DNA of 64,000 nt from Deinococcus planocerae (lineage in GTDB: Bacteria > Deinococcota > Deinococci > Deinococcales > Deinococcaceae), in NCBI RefSeq assembly GCF_002869765.1, contig NZ_PNOR01000019.1, positions 25,256 to 89,255 on the forward strand, given 5' to 3'. Positions 45,512-54,694 of the stretch are shown here, piece after piece. Under the pieces are notes generated by a model. It was not told the DNA's origin. It searched no databases and saw only the letters and a program-made list of their open reading frames with translations. A program made the translations under genes and the position numbers. How positions within the stretch are numbered: position 1 is the first letter of the stretch; each line of letters starts with the position of its first letter.

Positions 45512-46633
45512 TCAGGGCGGGGGTCCCGGGTCCACCTCGACCCGGTTGCGGCCCCCCCGTTTGGCCGTGTAGAGCAGGTCGTCGGCGCGGCGGAAGAGGG
45601 CTTGCGGGTCGTCGCCGGACCGCCACCCCGCCACCCCCAGGCTGAGGGTCACCCGGCCCACCCGGAAGTCGTGGGCCTCCACGGCGGCGCGCAGGCGCTC
45701 GGCGGCGCGGGCGGCGGCCCCCAGGTCGGCGCCCGGCAGCAGCCAGACGAACTCCTCGCCGCCCCAGCGGGCCAGCAGGTCGCCCGCGCGCAGCTCCCGC
45801 CGGGCGAGGGCCGCCAGCTCGCGCAGCACGCGGTCTCCCACCGGGTGGCCGTACGCGTCGTTCACCCGCTTGAAGGCGTCGAGGTCGAAGGCGATCAGGC
45901 TCAGCGGGTCGAGGTGGCGGGAGGCCTGCCCGGAGGCGGCGCCGAGGGCGTGGTCGAAGGCGCGGCGGTTGAGCAGCCCCGTCAGGTCGTCCACGTGGGC
46001 GAAGCGTTCCAGCACGCCGCGTTCTTGCTCCAGCCGCGCCTGGCGCATGTACACCACCGTGAGCACCTGGAGCAGGAGGTAAAAGGACCCCACCACGAGC
46101 GCGTGGAGAACGAGCAGGTTCACCACCCCGCCGGGGGTCGCCAGCCCCGAGAAGACCGCCTGGACGCCCGCCGCCGCCTTGAGGCCCAGGCTGAGCACGC
46201 CCACCCCCAGGGCGAGGCGCTGCGACCACGGCGACGGGAAGACCAGCCACGAGCACACCATCATGACCAGCGGCAGGTAGATGTGGCGGGCCGTCACGAG
46301 GTAGGCGGTGTCCTCCACGCTCAGGCCCGGCGGCAGGAGCTGGAAGCCCAGCGCGTCGAAGGCGAGGGCCACCCCCGTCGCCCCGAAAAAGGTCAGCCGG
46401 ATCACCCGCAGCCGCGAGCGCCGGAAGACGAGCATCCCGAAAAAACCCAGCAGGAACACCAGCCCGAACACCAGATTCAGCCAAGCGCTCAGGGGATGCG
46501 GCCCCCACTCCAGCGCGGCGCGCATGAGTTCCGCCGATCCCACGACGGGCAGGATGCGCCCGATCACCCGTTCGAGCGCGCGGACGTACTCGTCGGTGAA
46601 GATGGAGGGAAGGGGGGCGGGGGGTCGCGTCAT
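45512..46633 (-). CDS. Membrane-bound diguanylate cyclase (GGEEF)
   Basis: A 373-residue protein. Five or six hydrophobic segments fill residues 40-205, then a coiled stretch (RQARLEQERGVLERFAHVDD) and a GGDEF domain with ARWGGEEF near residue 290. The inhibitory RxxD site is present (RAGD, five residues before GGEEF). ATG at 46633 preferred to the in-frame GTG at 46657. Lies tail-to-tail with the SDR gene, stop codons 11 bp apart. Confidence 0.9.
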   Translation of the reverse strand: MTRPPAPLPSIFTDEYVRALERVIGRILPVVGSAELMRAALEWGPHPLSAWLNLVFGLVFLLGFFGMLVFRRSRLRVIRLTFFGATGVALAFDALGFQLLPPGLSVEDTAYLVTARHIYLPLVMMVCSWLVFPSPWSQRLALGVGVLSLGLKAAAGVQAVFSGLATPGGVVNLLVLHALVVGSFYLLLQVLTVVYMRQARLEQERGVLERFAHVDDLTGLLNRRAFDHALGAASGQASRHLDPLSLIAFDLDAFKRVNDAYGHPVGDRVLRELAALARRELRAGDLLARWGGEEFVWLLPGADLGAAARAAERLRAAVEAHDFRVGRVTLSLGVAGWRSGDDPQALFRRADDLLYTAKRGGRNRVEVDPGPPP

Positions 46634-46727
46634 GGCGTCGGGGTGACGCGCAGGCACGGCGTCTTTTCACCCGCAGTATCGGCCACGCCGGTAACAACAC
46701 TCTGACGCCGGGCGCCGGCGCGGGCCT

Positions 46728-47648
46728 TTATCCGGGCCGCCGCCGGGGGACCTCCCCTCCCCCCACCCACTCGGTCTGCCCGGCCTCGTCCGGGGGCGGC
46801 CCACCCTCCTCCCGGCGCAGCAGGACGTGCCGGGTGGGCCGCGCGGGGGTGATCCCGGCCTCCCGCAGCGCGGGCACGATGGCCTCCAGCACCTCGTCCT
46901 GGGCGAGAATCGCCTCGCGGCGCACGGGGGGCTCGATCCAGAACCTCACCTCCAGGTTCACGCCGAGGTCGTCGTAGGTGCGCACGACGACCCGGGGGGC
47001 GGGGTCTTTCAGCACGTCCCTCAGCCCGGCGACGGCCTCCAGAATGATCCGTTTGACCGTGGCGAGGTCCTCGTCGAACCCCACCGTGAGGCCCACGTCG
47101 AGGCGCCGCCGCTCGTAGGCGGTGTTCACGACCACCCGGTTGGTGAACAGCTCGCTGTTGGGAATCACGATCTGGCGGTTGTCGTAGGTGCGGATCAAGG
47201 TGGCGCGAACCTGGATGTCCTCCACCGTGCCCTCGTGGTCGCCGCTCACGATCTGGTCGCCGATGCGGAAAGGGCGGGTCAGGAGGATCAGCAACCCCGC
47301 GAGCAGGTTCTGGAAGATGTCCTTGAAGGCAAATCCTATGGCGATGCCGCTCACGCCGAGCGCCCCGAAGAGAGACGCCGCGTTGAGTTCGGGGATGATG
47401 ATCGTCAGGGCCACCAGCCCCCCGAGGGCGAGCACCGCCCACGAGGCGAGCCGCGAGAACACGAGCGCCGTGCCCGGCTGGTGCCCCGCCCGCTCGGTGA
47501 GGGAGTGGACGGCGCGGCGGGCCAACCCGGCGGCGAACAGGAACAGCGCGAAGACACCCACCCCGATCGACAGGTTCGGGATGGCGGCGATCAGGCTCTG
47601 GAGCATCCCCTGAAGCCGGGTCCAGGCGGCCTCGATGTTCAGGTGCAT
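46728..47648 (-). CDS. MscS-family mechanosensitive channel
   Basis: A 306-residue protein. Three N-terminal membrane segments end in the pore helix ALGVSGIAIGFAFKDIFQNL, followed by TRPFRIGDQI and the beta-domain (VRATLIRTYDNRQIVIPN). The C-terminal tail (REEGGPPPDEAG onward) is charged and probably disordered. It releases solutes during osmotic downshift. Confidence 0.94.
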   Translation of the reverse strand: MHLNIEAAWTRLQGMLQSLIAAIPNLSIGVGVFALFLFAAGLARRAVHSLTERAGHQPGTALVFSRLASWAVLALGGLVALTIIIPELNAASLFGALGVSGIAIGFAFKDIFQNLLAGLLILLTRPFRIGDQIVSGDHEGTVEDIQVRATLIRTYDNRQIVIPNSELFTNRVVVNTAYERRRLDVGLTVGFDEDLATVKRIILEAVAGLRDVLKDPAPRVVVRTYDDLGVNLEVRFWIEPPVRREAILAQDEVLEAIVPALREAGITPARPTRHVLLRREEGGPPPDEAGQTEWVGGGEVPRRRPG

Positions 47649-47716
47649 GTCCCCACCCTAAGCGTTTTCGCTGGCCCCGCCTCCGGGATCAGGCGGGCGG
47701 GTATCTTGAGCCTCCC

Positions 47717-48610
47717 ATGCCGAGCCCCCCTCTCCCCTCCCCCGCCGACCCCCACCCGCGGCGGCGCCTCCCCGTCCTCGACTCCGAGATCGCTTTCGTG
47801 GACACGGGCGGCGACCTCCCCCCGGTCGTCTTCCTGCACGGCAACCCCACCTCGTCGTACCTGTGGCGCAGCGTCCTGCCCGAGGTCGAGCCGCTCGGGC
47901 GCTGCCTCGCCCCCGACCTGATCGGGATGGGGGAGTCGGGGAAGGCGCCAGGCGGGAGCTACACCATCGCGGATCACGCCCGCTACCTCGACGCGTGGCT
48001 GGGCGCACTCGACCTGCGACAGGTCACGCTCGTGCTCCACGACTGGGGCGGGGCGCTGGGGTTTGACTGGGCGCGGCGGCATCCGGAGCGGGTGGCCCGG
48101 CTCGCGTACATGGAGACCATCGTGACGCCGCTGGGCTGGGACGACTGGGACCCGGGCGGGCGGGGCATCTTCCGGGCGATGCGCGGCCCCGGCGGGGAGG
48201 AGATCATCCTCCAGAAAAACGTCTTCGTCGAGCGGATTTTGCCCTCGTCGGTGATCCGCCCCCTCGGCGAGGAGGAGCTGGAGGCCTACCGCGCCCCCTT
48301 CCGCGAGCCCGGCGAGGCGAGGCGGCCCATGCTCACCTTTCCCCGGCAACTGCCCATCGAGGGCGTGCCGGAGGACGTGGTGGCCCGGGTGGAGGCTTAC
48401 GGCGCGTGGCTGAGCGTCAGCCCGGTGCCCAAGCTCTTCGTCAACGCCGAGCCCGGCTCCATCCTCGTCGGGCGCCAGCGCGAGTTCTGCCGCTCGTGGC
48501 CGAATCAGCGGGAGGTGACGGTGGCGGGGCGGCACTTCCTCCAGGAGGACTCGCCGCAGGAGATCGGGCGGGCGGTGGCGGCCTTCATCCGGGAGACGCC
48601 GTTGGGGTAG
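47717..48610 (+). CDS. Haloalkane dehalogenase (DhaA/LinB-like)
   Basis: A 297-residue alpha/beta-hydrolase that hydrolyses carbon-halogen bonds. All key residues are visible: FLHGNPTSSYLWR with the halide-binding Asn, nucleophile D109 followed by W110 in LHDWGGALGF, acid E245 in VNAEPGSIL, and H273 in GRHFLQEDSP. The WRSVLPE and ALGFDWARRHPERV segments match the type II (HLD-II) subgroup. It stands alone, 69 bp from the divergent MscS gene. The natural substrate is unknown. Confidence 0.92.
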   Translation: MPSPPLPSPADPHPRRRLPVLDSEIAFVDTGGDLPPVVFLHGNPTSSYLWRSVLPEVEPLGRCLAPDLIGMGESGKAPGGSYTIADHARYLDAWLGALDLRQVTLVLHDWGGALGFDWARRHPERVARLAYMETIVTPLGWDDWDPGGRGIFRAMRGPGGEEIILQKNVFVERILPSSVIRPLGEEELEAYRAPFREPGEARRPMLTFPRQLPIEGVPEDVVARVEAYGAWLSVSPVPKLFVNAEPGSILVGRQREFCRSWPNQREVTVAGRHFLQEDSPQEIGRAVAAFIRETPLG

Positions 48611-48646
48611 CGGGAGGCGGAGGGCCTTCGGCCTCCCGCAGCCCCC

Positions 48647-49618
48647 TCAACTGCCCAGCGCCCGCCCCGCCGCGCCGAGCAGGGCCGCCGCGTGGGCCGT
48701 CCGGCCCGGTCTCCCCTTGGCGGCGAGGCGGGCCGCCTTGCGCAGACAGGCCAGCGCCTCGTAGAAGGGCAGGGCGCGCCGGGCGGCGGGGACGGCTTCC
48801 AGGTAACGGCACGTGAAGGCCTGCGCCTCCTCGGCCACCGGTCCGGCGAGGGCCGGGTCACGGGCCGCGAGGTGGCGCAGCGACCCCAGGAAGCGCCCGG
48901 CGTCCTGGGCAGGGTCCCCGACGCCCCAGGAGTCCCAGTCGATCACGGTGGTCCGGGCCGGGGTCAGGAAGACGTGGGAGGCGACGAAATCGCCGTGGAT
49001 CAGGTGCGGCGGGGGCGGCCACACGGGCTGCGCCGCTTCCAGGCGGGCGAGGAGGCGCCGCCCGGTGTCCCGGAGGGGGGGAGCGTGCTCGCCGAGCGCC
49101 GCCGCCCAGCGCCGGGCCTGGGGCAGGGGGTCGCGCATCCGGTAGGCGGAGGGCAGAGGCGCGCCGGGGCCGTGCAGGGCGGCGAGCCACCCCGCCGCCC
49201 GCTCCCCCACCCCGGGCTCGCCCCGCCGCAGGAGGTCGCGGGCGGGCACGCCGGGCGCTTCCTCCACGAGCAGCAGGCGCCACCCGGGCGCGTAAACGAG
49301 GGGCGCCGGGACCCCGAGGGGCCCCCCCAGCCCGCCCCGGCGCAGGGCGGCGAGGGTGCGGGCGACGTCGGGGCGCTCGCGGGCGTACACCTTGGCGACG
49401 AGGGGCCGCTCCCCTCCCTCCGAGCGGGCCGCGAGGCGCAGGGTCCAGCGGCTTCCCGCGTGCTCGCGCAACGGGGTGACCTCCCGGACCTGCACCCCCC
49501 CCAGGAGGGGCCCCAGCAGCTCGGTCGCCGTCTGCGGGTGGGCGAGGCGGCGCACCACGGGCGGGGCCGCCTCCCAGTCGGGGGACCAGCCGGGCGGCAG
49601 GCGGGGGGGCGGGCTCAC
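48647..49618 (-). CDS. Aminoglycoside phosphotransferase (APH)-family kinase-like protein
   Basis: A 323-residue protein. The kinase core is clear: LVAKVYARERP for the ATP-binding Lys, LIHGDFVASHVFL as catalytic loop (HGDFxxxHV), and VIDWDSWGVGDP as the metal-binding motif. It starts at GTG with GGTGAGG upstream. Family members phosphorylate antibiotics, choline or other small molecules; the substrate is unknown. Confidence 0.85.
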   Translation of the reverse strand: MSPPPRLPPGWSPDWEAAPPVVRRLAHPQTATELLGPLLGGVQVREVTPLREHAGSRWTLRLAARSEGGERPLVAKVYARERPDVARTLAALRRGGLGGPLGVPAPLVYAPGWRLLLVEEAPGVPARDLLRRGEPGVGERAAGWLAALHGPGAPLPSAYRMRDPLPQARRWAAALGEHAPPLRDTGRRLLARLEAAQPVWPPPPHLIHGDFVASHVFLTPARTTVIDWDSWGVGDPAQDAGRFLGSLRHLAARDPALAGPVAEEAQAFTCRYLEAVPAARRALPFYEALACLRKAARLAAKGRPGRTAHAAALLGAAGRALGS

Positions 49619-49642
49619 CCCCTCACCTGCCCGGCAAGGGAC

Positions 49643-50128
49643 TCAGGACCCTTCGGAGCCAGACGCCTGTTCCCCGGAGGGCTGGCCGCCCTGCCGACCC
49701 TGGCTGCCCGGTCGGCGACCTGAGCCGCTCTGGGTGCCCTGGCCGCCTGGACCGCTCGGCCCGTCCTGGCTGGCCTGCCCCGCCTGGCCGCCGGGGGGGC
49801 CGCTCTGCCCGCCGCCCGCCGCTTCGACACCCGGCGTGATCTCCAGGCGTTCCTCGGGCTGGGGGGTCTCCCAGCGGACTTCGAGCTTCAAGACGCTCTC
49901 GCCGCCCTCCTCCCCGGCCTCGAGCTTGAGTTCGGCGCGTTCGCCCACCCGCAGGGCGGCGAGTTCCTGGCCGCGGCGGATGGTGACGCCGCCCGCGCGC
50001 AGGGCCTGGGCGAGCGTTTCGAGGTGGGTGGCGGCCTCCCCCACCTCCAGGGTGGCGCGGGCGCGGACCATCCGGCCTCCCGTCTCGCCCTCGCGTTCGC
50101 TGCGTTCTTTTTGGCTGCGGTGTGACAT
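49643..50128 (-). CDS. Amphi-Trp domain protein with Gly/Gln-rich tail
   Basis: A 161-residue protein. The N-terminal 90 residues (EAATHLETLAQALRAGGVTI, then LEAGEEGGESVLKLEVRWE) fit the amphi-Trp domain, found in small proteins of unknown function. The last 60 residues are Gly, Ser and Gln-rich and likely unstructured. Good ribosome site (AAGGAGAAGATC then ATG). It may be co-transcribed with the gene at 50155-51123. Confidence 0.75.
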   Translation of the reverse strand: MSHRSQKERSEREGETGGRMVRARATLEVGEAATHLETLAQALRAGGVTIRRGQELAALRVGERAELKLEAGEEGGESVLKLEVRWETPQPEERLEITPGVEAAGGGQSGPPGGQAGQASQDGPSGPGGQGTQSGSGRRPGSQGRQGGQPSGEQASGSEGS

Positions 50129-50154
50129 GATCTTCTCCTTTGCTGAAAGAGGGC

Positions 50155-51123
50155 TTACCCCTCCCACTCGTCCGCGCTCTGCCCCGCCCGGCGGCGGACG
50201 AGGAGGTCGAGGAGATGGGCGTCGAGCGGCGCGGGCTGCTCCAGGTCCCGGAACCACGCCGCGAGTTCGCGCACGGCCCCGGGCACGTCGTCCGGGGGCG
50301 CGCCCCCCCGACACGCCCGCGCCACCCCGTCGGCGATCCCCCGCAGGGCGGCCCGCTTGAGCCGGGCGCGGGTGCGGGGCGGCAGGGGCGGCGCCCCCAG
50401 GCTGAGTTCGGGCGTGTCCCGCGGGCGCACCACGACGACGCGCCCCCCCCGGCCCTCCTCCCGCAATCCCGCCGCCGAGCCGCCCACCCCGTTCCAGAGG
50501 TCCTCGAGAACGTGGATGGAACGTGGGCGCAGGAAGCAGACCTCCCCGGTCCGCAGCGTGCCCCCCACCTCCCACCCCGGCGGCGGGGGCCAGGACGGCG
50601 CGAGGCCCAGGGGCGCGGGCGGGGCCACGTCGAGGTCCGCGAGGAAGCCGCGCTTGGCCGCCCCGTTGGGGTCTGCGTGCCGCCGCCGCAGGACGAGGTA
50701 GTGGCCGCGCACCGGGCGGTCGGGGTAGAGCCGTTGCAGACAGTCCTGGATGCTGCCGTGGATGCCCACGTCCACCACCGTGAGGGGGTGCCGCCCCGAC
50801 ACGCCGCGGCGGTGCAGGTAGCGGTCGAGGAGCCGGGCCTGGGCCGCGTCCGTCGCCGCGGCCTGCGCGAGCGGGCGCGAGACGTACGCCAGGGTCACCC
50901 GGCGCGGGTGCACGCCCCGGAAGCGGCGCGGCGCCGCGCGCAGCAGGGTCTGGGCCGCCACGAAGGGCGCGATTCCGTCCCGCCCGAGGCACAGGGCCAC
51001 CCCGCGCGGCTGCCCGGCGAGGTCGTCCAGCCACCCGGCGGCGAACGTGGCAAGCGCGGGGGCATAGCGGTCCCGGCTCACCTCGTAAAGCCGCCGCACA
51101 TACCGTTCGCTCCATTCCTGCAT
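50155..51123 (-). CDS. Hypothetical protein, possibly HAD-like
   Basis: A 322-residue product of uncertain family. Two segments stand out: VALCLGRDGIAPFVAAQTLL and VVDVGIHGSIQDCLQRLYP, with LAYVSRPLAQ between them. This order (RDG, YVSR, VDVGxxGSxQ) resembles proteins annotated as HAD-superfamily in surface-polysaccharide clusters, but no polysaccharide genes are nearby. The remaining sequence is Arg/Pro-rich and gives no clue. Confidence 0.55.
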   Translation of the reverse strand: MQEWSERYVRRLYEVSRDRYAPALATFAAGWLDDLAGQPRGVALCLGRDGIAPFVAAQTLLRAAPRRFRGVHPRRVTLAYVSRPLAQAAATDAAQARLLDRYLHRRGVSGRHPLTVVDVGIHGSIQDCLQRLYPDRPVRGHYLVLRRRHADPNGAAKRGFLADLDVAPPAPLGLAPSWPPPPGWEVGGTLRTGEVCFLRPRSIHVLEDLWNGVGGSAAGLREEGRGGRVVVVRPRDTPELSLGAPPLPPRTRARLKRAALRGIADGVARACRGGAPPDDVPGAVRELAAWFRDLEQPAPLDAHLLDLLVRRRAGQSADEWEG

Positions 51124-51532
51124 CCGCCGCTCCTCCCTGGACTCCCAAGCTGACCAAAAGCTGACAGGGCCAGCCTACCCCGTCCAGCGCGTGCAAGCGT
51201 TGACCTTCGGTGGGAAGCGCCTGTAGCCGCCGTGAAGTTCATGTGAAGGTCACTCGGGAAAAGTTGTAACAGCTTCCAAGCAAACGCCCCCTCCGGGGAA
51301 GGGGCGCCCTCTCCCCGGAGGGTCTGGGGTCGTCAGGTAAGGCGGGGACGGGGGTCTCGCCCGGAGAGGACGGCGCGGGCCTTCCGGTCACGTGGCGTCC
51401 CCTCGTGGAGGGTCTGGAGGTGATCGCGGGCGAGGGCGAGTCGAAAGCTCGACGTTGATGGTCGGCCTCTGGCTCTGTGGGATGCGGCGAGAGGTCCCCG
51501 CCGCTCAGGGACCTCTCGCCGTGTCCCGGGGC
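51124..51532. other. Gap with hairpins and a possible gene remnant
   Basis: 409 bp. A stem CCCTCCGGGGA/TCCCCGGAGGG (51289-51299/51312-51322) and a 13-bp stem (51486-51498/51508-51520) that could end the MerR-type gene are visible. Between them the minus strand (about 51333-51455) reads as a plausible protein tail (FRLALARDHLQTLHEGTPRD onward) without a start, perhaps a decayed gene. Confidence 0.45.
51486..51520 (-). terminator. Perfect 13-bp stem-loop after the MerR/GyrI-like gene
   Basis: GGCGAGAGGTCCC pairs with GGGACCTCTCGCC around a 9-nt loop, 13 bp beyond the stop codon on the minus strand. No T-run follows. Confidence 0.6.
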
Positions 51533-52381
51533 CTACCCCTGGGCGCGGCCCTCCTCCCGGACAGGGAGGGCGACGTCGCAGAAGGGGTCGCCCTCCCCCA
51601 CCGCGCTCTCCGGGACGAAGTACACCTCGCGGGGGGAGGCCGACCCGCGCAGGCCCTGCGCCTGGGCGTGCCCGAACACCGCGTCGTACGCCTCCAGGAT
51701 GCCGGGAAATTCGCACTGGGCCTTGGTGACCGTGGTGTAAACCTCCTGGTGGGCGGGTTCGAGGCGGATGCGCAACTCGCCCCGCGGTTCGAGAACACCA
51801 TCGAAGGGGACGCAGACCTCGACGGGGCCGTCGTTTTCCTCGTCCACCCGCCCGTGGTAGATCACGAAGGAGCGCTCGCCCGCGCGCAGGCCCGAGGCGG
51901 CGAGGGCCCCGTACAGGTCGCGGTGGGCCGCGTCCAGAAAAGCGGGCAGCTCGCCGACGAGCAGGGAACGCTGCCGGGTGAGGACCTTTTGCTCGGGGAC
52001 GTCTCGGATGTGGACCTCGTACATGGTGTCTCCCTTCCCGGAGAGGAACGTCTCCAGGTAATGAACGAGCCGCCGCTTTGTCACCGCCTCGCGCTCCACC
52101 TCGCGCCAGTACGCCCCGATCACCCGCGCCGCCTCGGGCCCCGGCAGGTCGAGCACACCCGCGACGCGCGCCAGGGGCATGCCGAGCTGCCGCAGCAGGG
52201 CGATGAGGTGGGCGCGCGGAAGCTGGGCGGCGGTGTAGGAGCGGTAGCCGCTCGCGGGGCCCACGTGGTCGGGCGAGAGCAGCCCCAGCGCGTCGTAGAG
52301 CCGCAGCGCCTTGACGGTCAGCCGCGCCTCGCGGGCGAAGGCCCCGATGGAGAGCCGCTCATGGGTCGGCGCCTCGTTCAT
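51533..52381 (-). CDS. MerR-family regulator with GyrI-like effector-binding domain
   Basis: A 282-residue protein of the BmrR/BltR type. The N-terminal MerR DNA-binding part reads LSIGAFAREARLTVKALRLY then LGLLSPDHVGPASGYRSY, followed by a coiled dimerisation helix. The C-terminal half (MYEVHIRDVPEQKVLTRQRS to VCVPFDGVLEP) is a GyrI-like/effector-binding domain that binds small hydrophobic molecules. It is divergent from the DEAD-box helicase gene. Target genes are unknown; no efflux pump lies adjacent. Confidence 0.9.
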   Translation of the reverse strand: MNEAPTHERLSIGAFAREARLTVKALRLYDALGLLSPDHVGPASGYRSYTAAQLPRAHLIALLRQLGMPLARVAGVLDLPGPEAARVIGAYWREVEREAVTKRRLVHYLETFLSGKGDTMYEVHIRDVPEQKVLTRQRSLLVGELPAFLDAAHRDLYGALAASGLRAGERSFVIYHGRVDEENDGPVEVCVPFDGVLEPRGELRIRLEPAHQEVYTTVTKAQCEFPGILEAYDAVFGHAQAQGLRGSASPREVYFVPESAVGEGDPFCDVALPVREEGRAQG

Positions 52382-52517
52382 GTCCGGCAGTGTCGGGTCT
52401 GCCCCTTGGGGAGAGTCAAGTGGGGGACGTACGTGGACCGCCTCTCGTTTCGGGGGGCTCCCGGCAGGCATGATGGGGCCAGGACCCGCCCGCACGGGTG
52501 GCCCCGGACAGGACCCC

Positions 52518-54110
52518 ATGACCCAGACCCAGGACCAACGCGAGCCCCGAGCCGCCGACCAGACCACGCCCGAAGCCCAGGCCAGCACCGACCAGACCCG
52601 CACCTCCCGCCGCCGACGCGGAGGTCGGGGGCGCGGCACGCCGGACCCGGGGCCGAGTTCCGCCCAGCCCCGTCCCGAGGAGGGGCAGGCGCCCAGCCGG
52701 GCGGAGGCTCCCTCCTGGCAGGCGCTGCTGGGGGACCGCACCCCCACCCCCGTGCAGGCGCAGGCGATCCCCGTGCTGCTGGAGGGGCGGGACGTGATCA
52801 CCACGGCGCGGACCGGAAGCGGCAAGACGCTGGCCTTCCTGATCCCCGCCGCCGCCCGCGGCATCGGCACCACCCCCACGCGCGGGCTGAGGCCCGAGGT
52901 GCTCGTCATCACGCCCACCCGCGAACTCGCCGTGCAGATCCGGGACGTGGCGCGCGAACTCGGCATGCCCGCCGGGCGCATCACCGGGGGCATCACCCCG
53001 GGGGCGACCCGCGCCGAGGCGAGCGGCAAGGGCCTGATCGTGGGCACGCCGGGCCGCCTCAAGGACCTGATCACCCGGGGCGAACTGAACCTCGCCGGGC
53101 TGCGCTACGCCGTGCTCGACGAGGCGGACGAGCTGCTCTCGCTGGGCTTTCTCAAGGACGTGGGCGACATCCTGGGGGCGGCGCAGACGGCGGTGGGGGG
53201 GCGGACCCTCCAGATCGCGATGGCGTCGGCGACCTTCCCGGCGGCGATCCGCGAGGTGGCCGAGCGCTTCATGCACGGGCCCGCGCGCATCGACGTGGCC
53301 CCCGCGCGCCCGGCAGGCGACTTGCAGCGCAGCGGCGACGTGCTCGGCGGGGCGACCGGGGCCACCCACCTCCTGATCCACACGACGCGGGCGGACCTGC
53401 TGGAGATCGCGGCCCGCAAGACGCGCGAGGCCCTGCGCGAGCCCGGCGGCTGCGTGGTGATCTTTTGCCGCACGAAGGCGCTCGTCAAGCGCCGGGCGGA
53501 GCGGCTCGCCGACCTCCTGCCCGGCGAGATCGTCAGCCCCCTCCAGGGCAACATGGACCAGAAAAAGCGCGAGCACACCATGAAAGAGCTGCGCGAGGGC
53601 CGGTCGCGCGTCCTCGTCGCCACCGACATCGCCGGGCGCGGCATCGACCTCCCCGAGGTCCGGCTCGTCTTGCACCTCGACGTGGCCTCCACCGCCGAGG
53701 ACCACGTTCACCGCTCGGGCCGCACCGCCCGAGCCGGGAGGCCGGGGGTCAACCTCGTCATGCTCATTCCCGAGCAGCGCGGCCTGTGGCAGAGCGTGCG
53801 CCGGGGCCTGCCCGCCGCCCTCCAGCCCCCCCTCACCCCGGAGGAAGGCCAGATCGACCGCGACATCCAGGAAAAGCAGGGCCGCGGCTCGGGCAACGGG
53901 GTCGAAGACCGGGGCCAGGGGCGCGGCGGCTCGGGCCGCAATGGGGCAGGTCCTCAAGGCCAGAACCGGGCCGCTCCCCGGCAGGAGGGGCAGGGCGGGC
54001 GGCAGCAGGACCGGCAGCCCCGGGCTCAGCGCGAGACCTCGCAGGCTGCCGGGGTCGGCGGGGGCCGGGTGGGGCCGCAGCGTCCCCGGGGCCGGGGCGG
54101 GCGGCGGTAG
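52518..54110 (+). CDS. DEAD-box RNA helicase
   Basis: A 530-residue ATP-dependent RNA helicase. An unstructured basic N-terminus (RRRRGGRGRG) precedes the core: Q-like TPTPVQAQAIP, motif I ARTGSGKT near residue 98, PTRELA, DEAD near residue 203 (VLDEADELLSLGF), SAT, and motif VI HRSGRTARAG. The C-terminus is a long Gly/Arg/Gln-rich RNA-binding tail ending RGRGGRR. The family serves ribosome assembly or RNA decay, often at low temperature. Confidence 0.95.
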   Translation: MTQTQDQREPRAADQTTPEAQASTDQTRTSRRRRGGRGRGTPDPGPSSAQPRPEEGQAPSRAEAPSWQALLGDRTPTPVQAQAIPVLLEGRDVITTARTGSGKTLAFLIPAAARGIGTTPTRGLRPEVLVITPTRELAVQIRDVARELGMPAGRITGGITPGATRAEASGKGLIVGTPGRLKDLITRGELNLAGLRYAVLDEADELLSLGFLKDVGDILGAAQTAVGGRTLQIAMASATFPAAIREVAERFMHGPARIDVAPARPAGDLQRSGDVLGGATGATHLLIHTTRADLLEIAARKTREALREPGGCVVIFCRTKALVKRRAERLADLLPGEIVSPLQGNMDQKKREHTMKELREGRSRVLVATDIAGRGIDLPEVRLVLHLDVASTAEDHVHRSGRTARAGRPGVNLVMLIPEQRGLWQSVRRGLPAALQPPLTPEEGQIDRDIQEKQGRGSGNGVEDRGQGRGGSGRNGAGPQGQNRAAPRQEGQGGRQQDRQPRAQRETSQAAGVGGGRVGPQRPRGRGGRR

Positions 54111-54403
54111 GCAAGGGGGAGGCGGCCTTTACCCGACTCTCAGCTGGCCGAGGCCGAGCGGGCGATGACCGAGCACCTCGCCCGCATCCCCTCCGACCAG
54201 GCGGACGTCGTGTCCGCCGAGGAGGCGGGGTGACGCTGGGCCCGGCTCGGCGGGGCTAGGCCCGGCGCGTGTGGCGGGTGGGCACGTCGGGCTGGGCATA
54301 CGCGTCCTGGCGCGGTCCCATCTCCACGGAGGGGCTGCCCCGTCGGTTGGAGCTGACCGGCCTGTAGGAAAGTTGTGATCAGCCCCCCGTCAGACTGCGC
54401 CGC
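54111..54403. other. Gap with a short in-frame ORF after the helicase
   Basis: 293 bp. An ORF at 54165-54233 encodes 22 residues (MTEHLARIPSDQADVVSAEE...) and continues the helicase frame after its stop; it may be a remnant. The rest is G-rich and featureless. Confidence 0.35.
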
Positions 54404-54694
54404 ATGACCGACCCCCTCACCCAGGCTCAGGCCGACGCGGAGCAGGTCCGCCTCGTGCGGGAGGCGCTGGCCCGGCGCAGGGCCAGCCCCGCCGGGGAGG
54501 CCTCCCCTCCGGTGCTGCGCTTTTTCCCCGGCGGCCCGCGCCCCACCCTCGCCGAGGCGGGTGGGGTGCCCCAGGGGGCCCCGGTGCCCTCCGTCACAAC
54601 CCGGCCCGAACCCCGGGAACTGGGGCTCGCCGTTCTCCAGCTCGGCGAGGGACGCGGGGGGCCTGCAACCGACGTCCCCCTGACCCTCCGCTAG
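54404..54694 (+). CDS. Small hypothetical protein
   Basis: A 96-residue product (MTDPLTQAQADAEQVRLVRE, then a Pro/Gly-rich body). No ribosome site better than GCCGC precedes it and no family was recognised. It overlaps the convergent HD-GYP gene by 4 bp. It may be real, but the evidence is only an open frame with an ordered N-terminal helix. Confidence 0.35.
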   Translation: MTDPLTQAQADAEQVRLVREALARRRASPAGEASPPVLRFFPGGPRPTLAEAGGVPQGAPVPSVTTRPEPRELGLAVLQLGEGRGGPATDVPLTLR

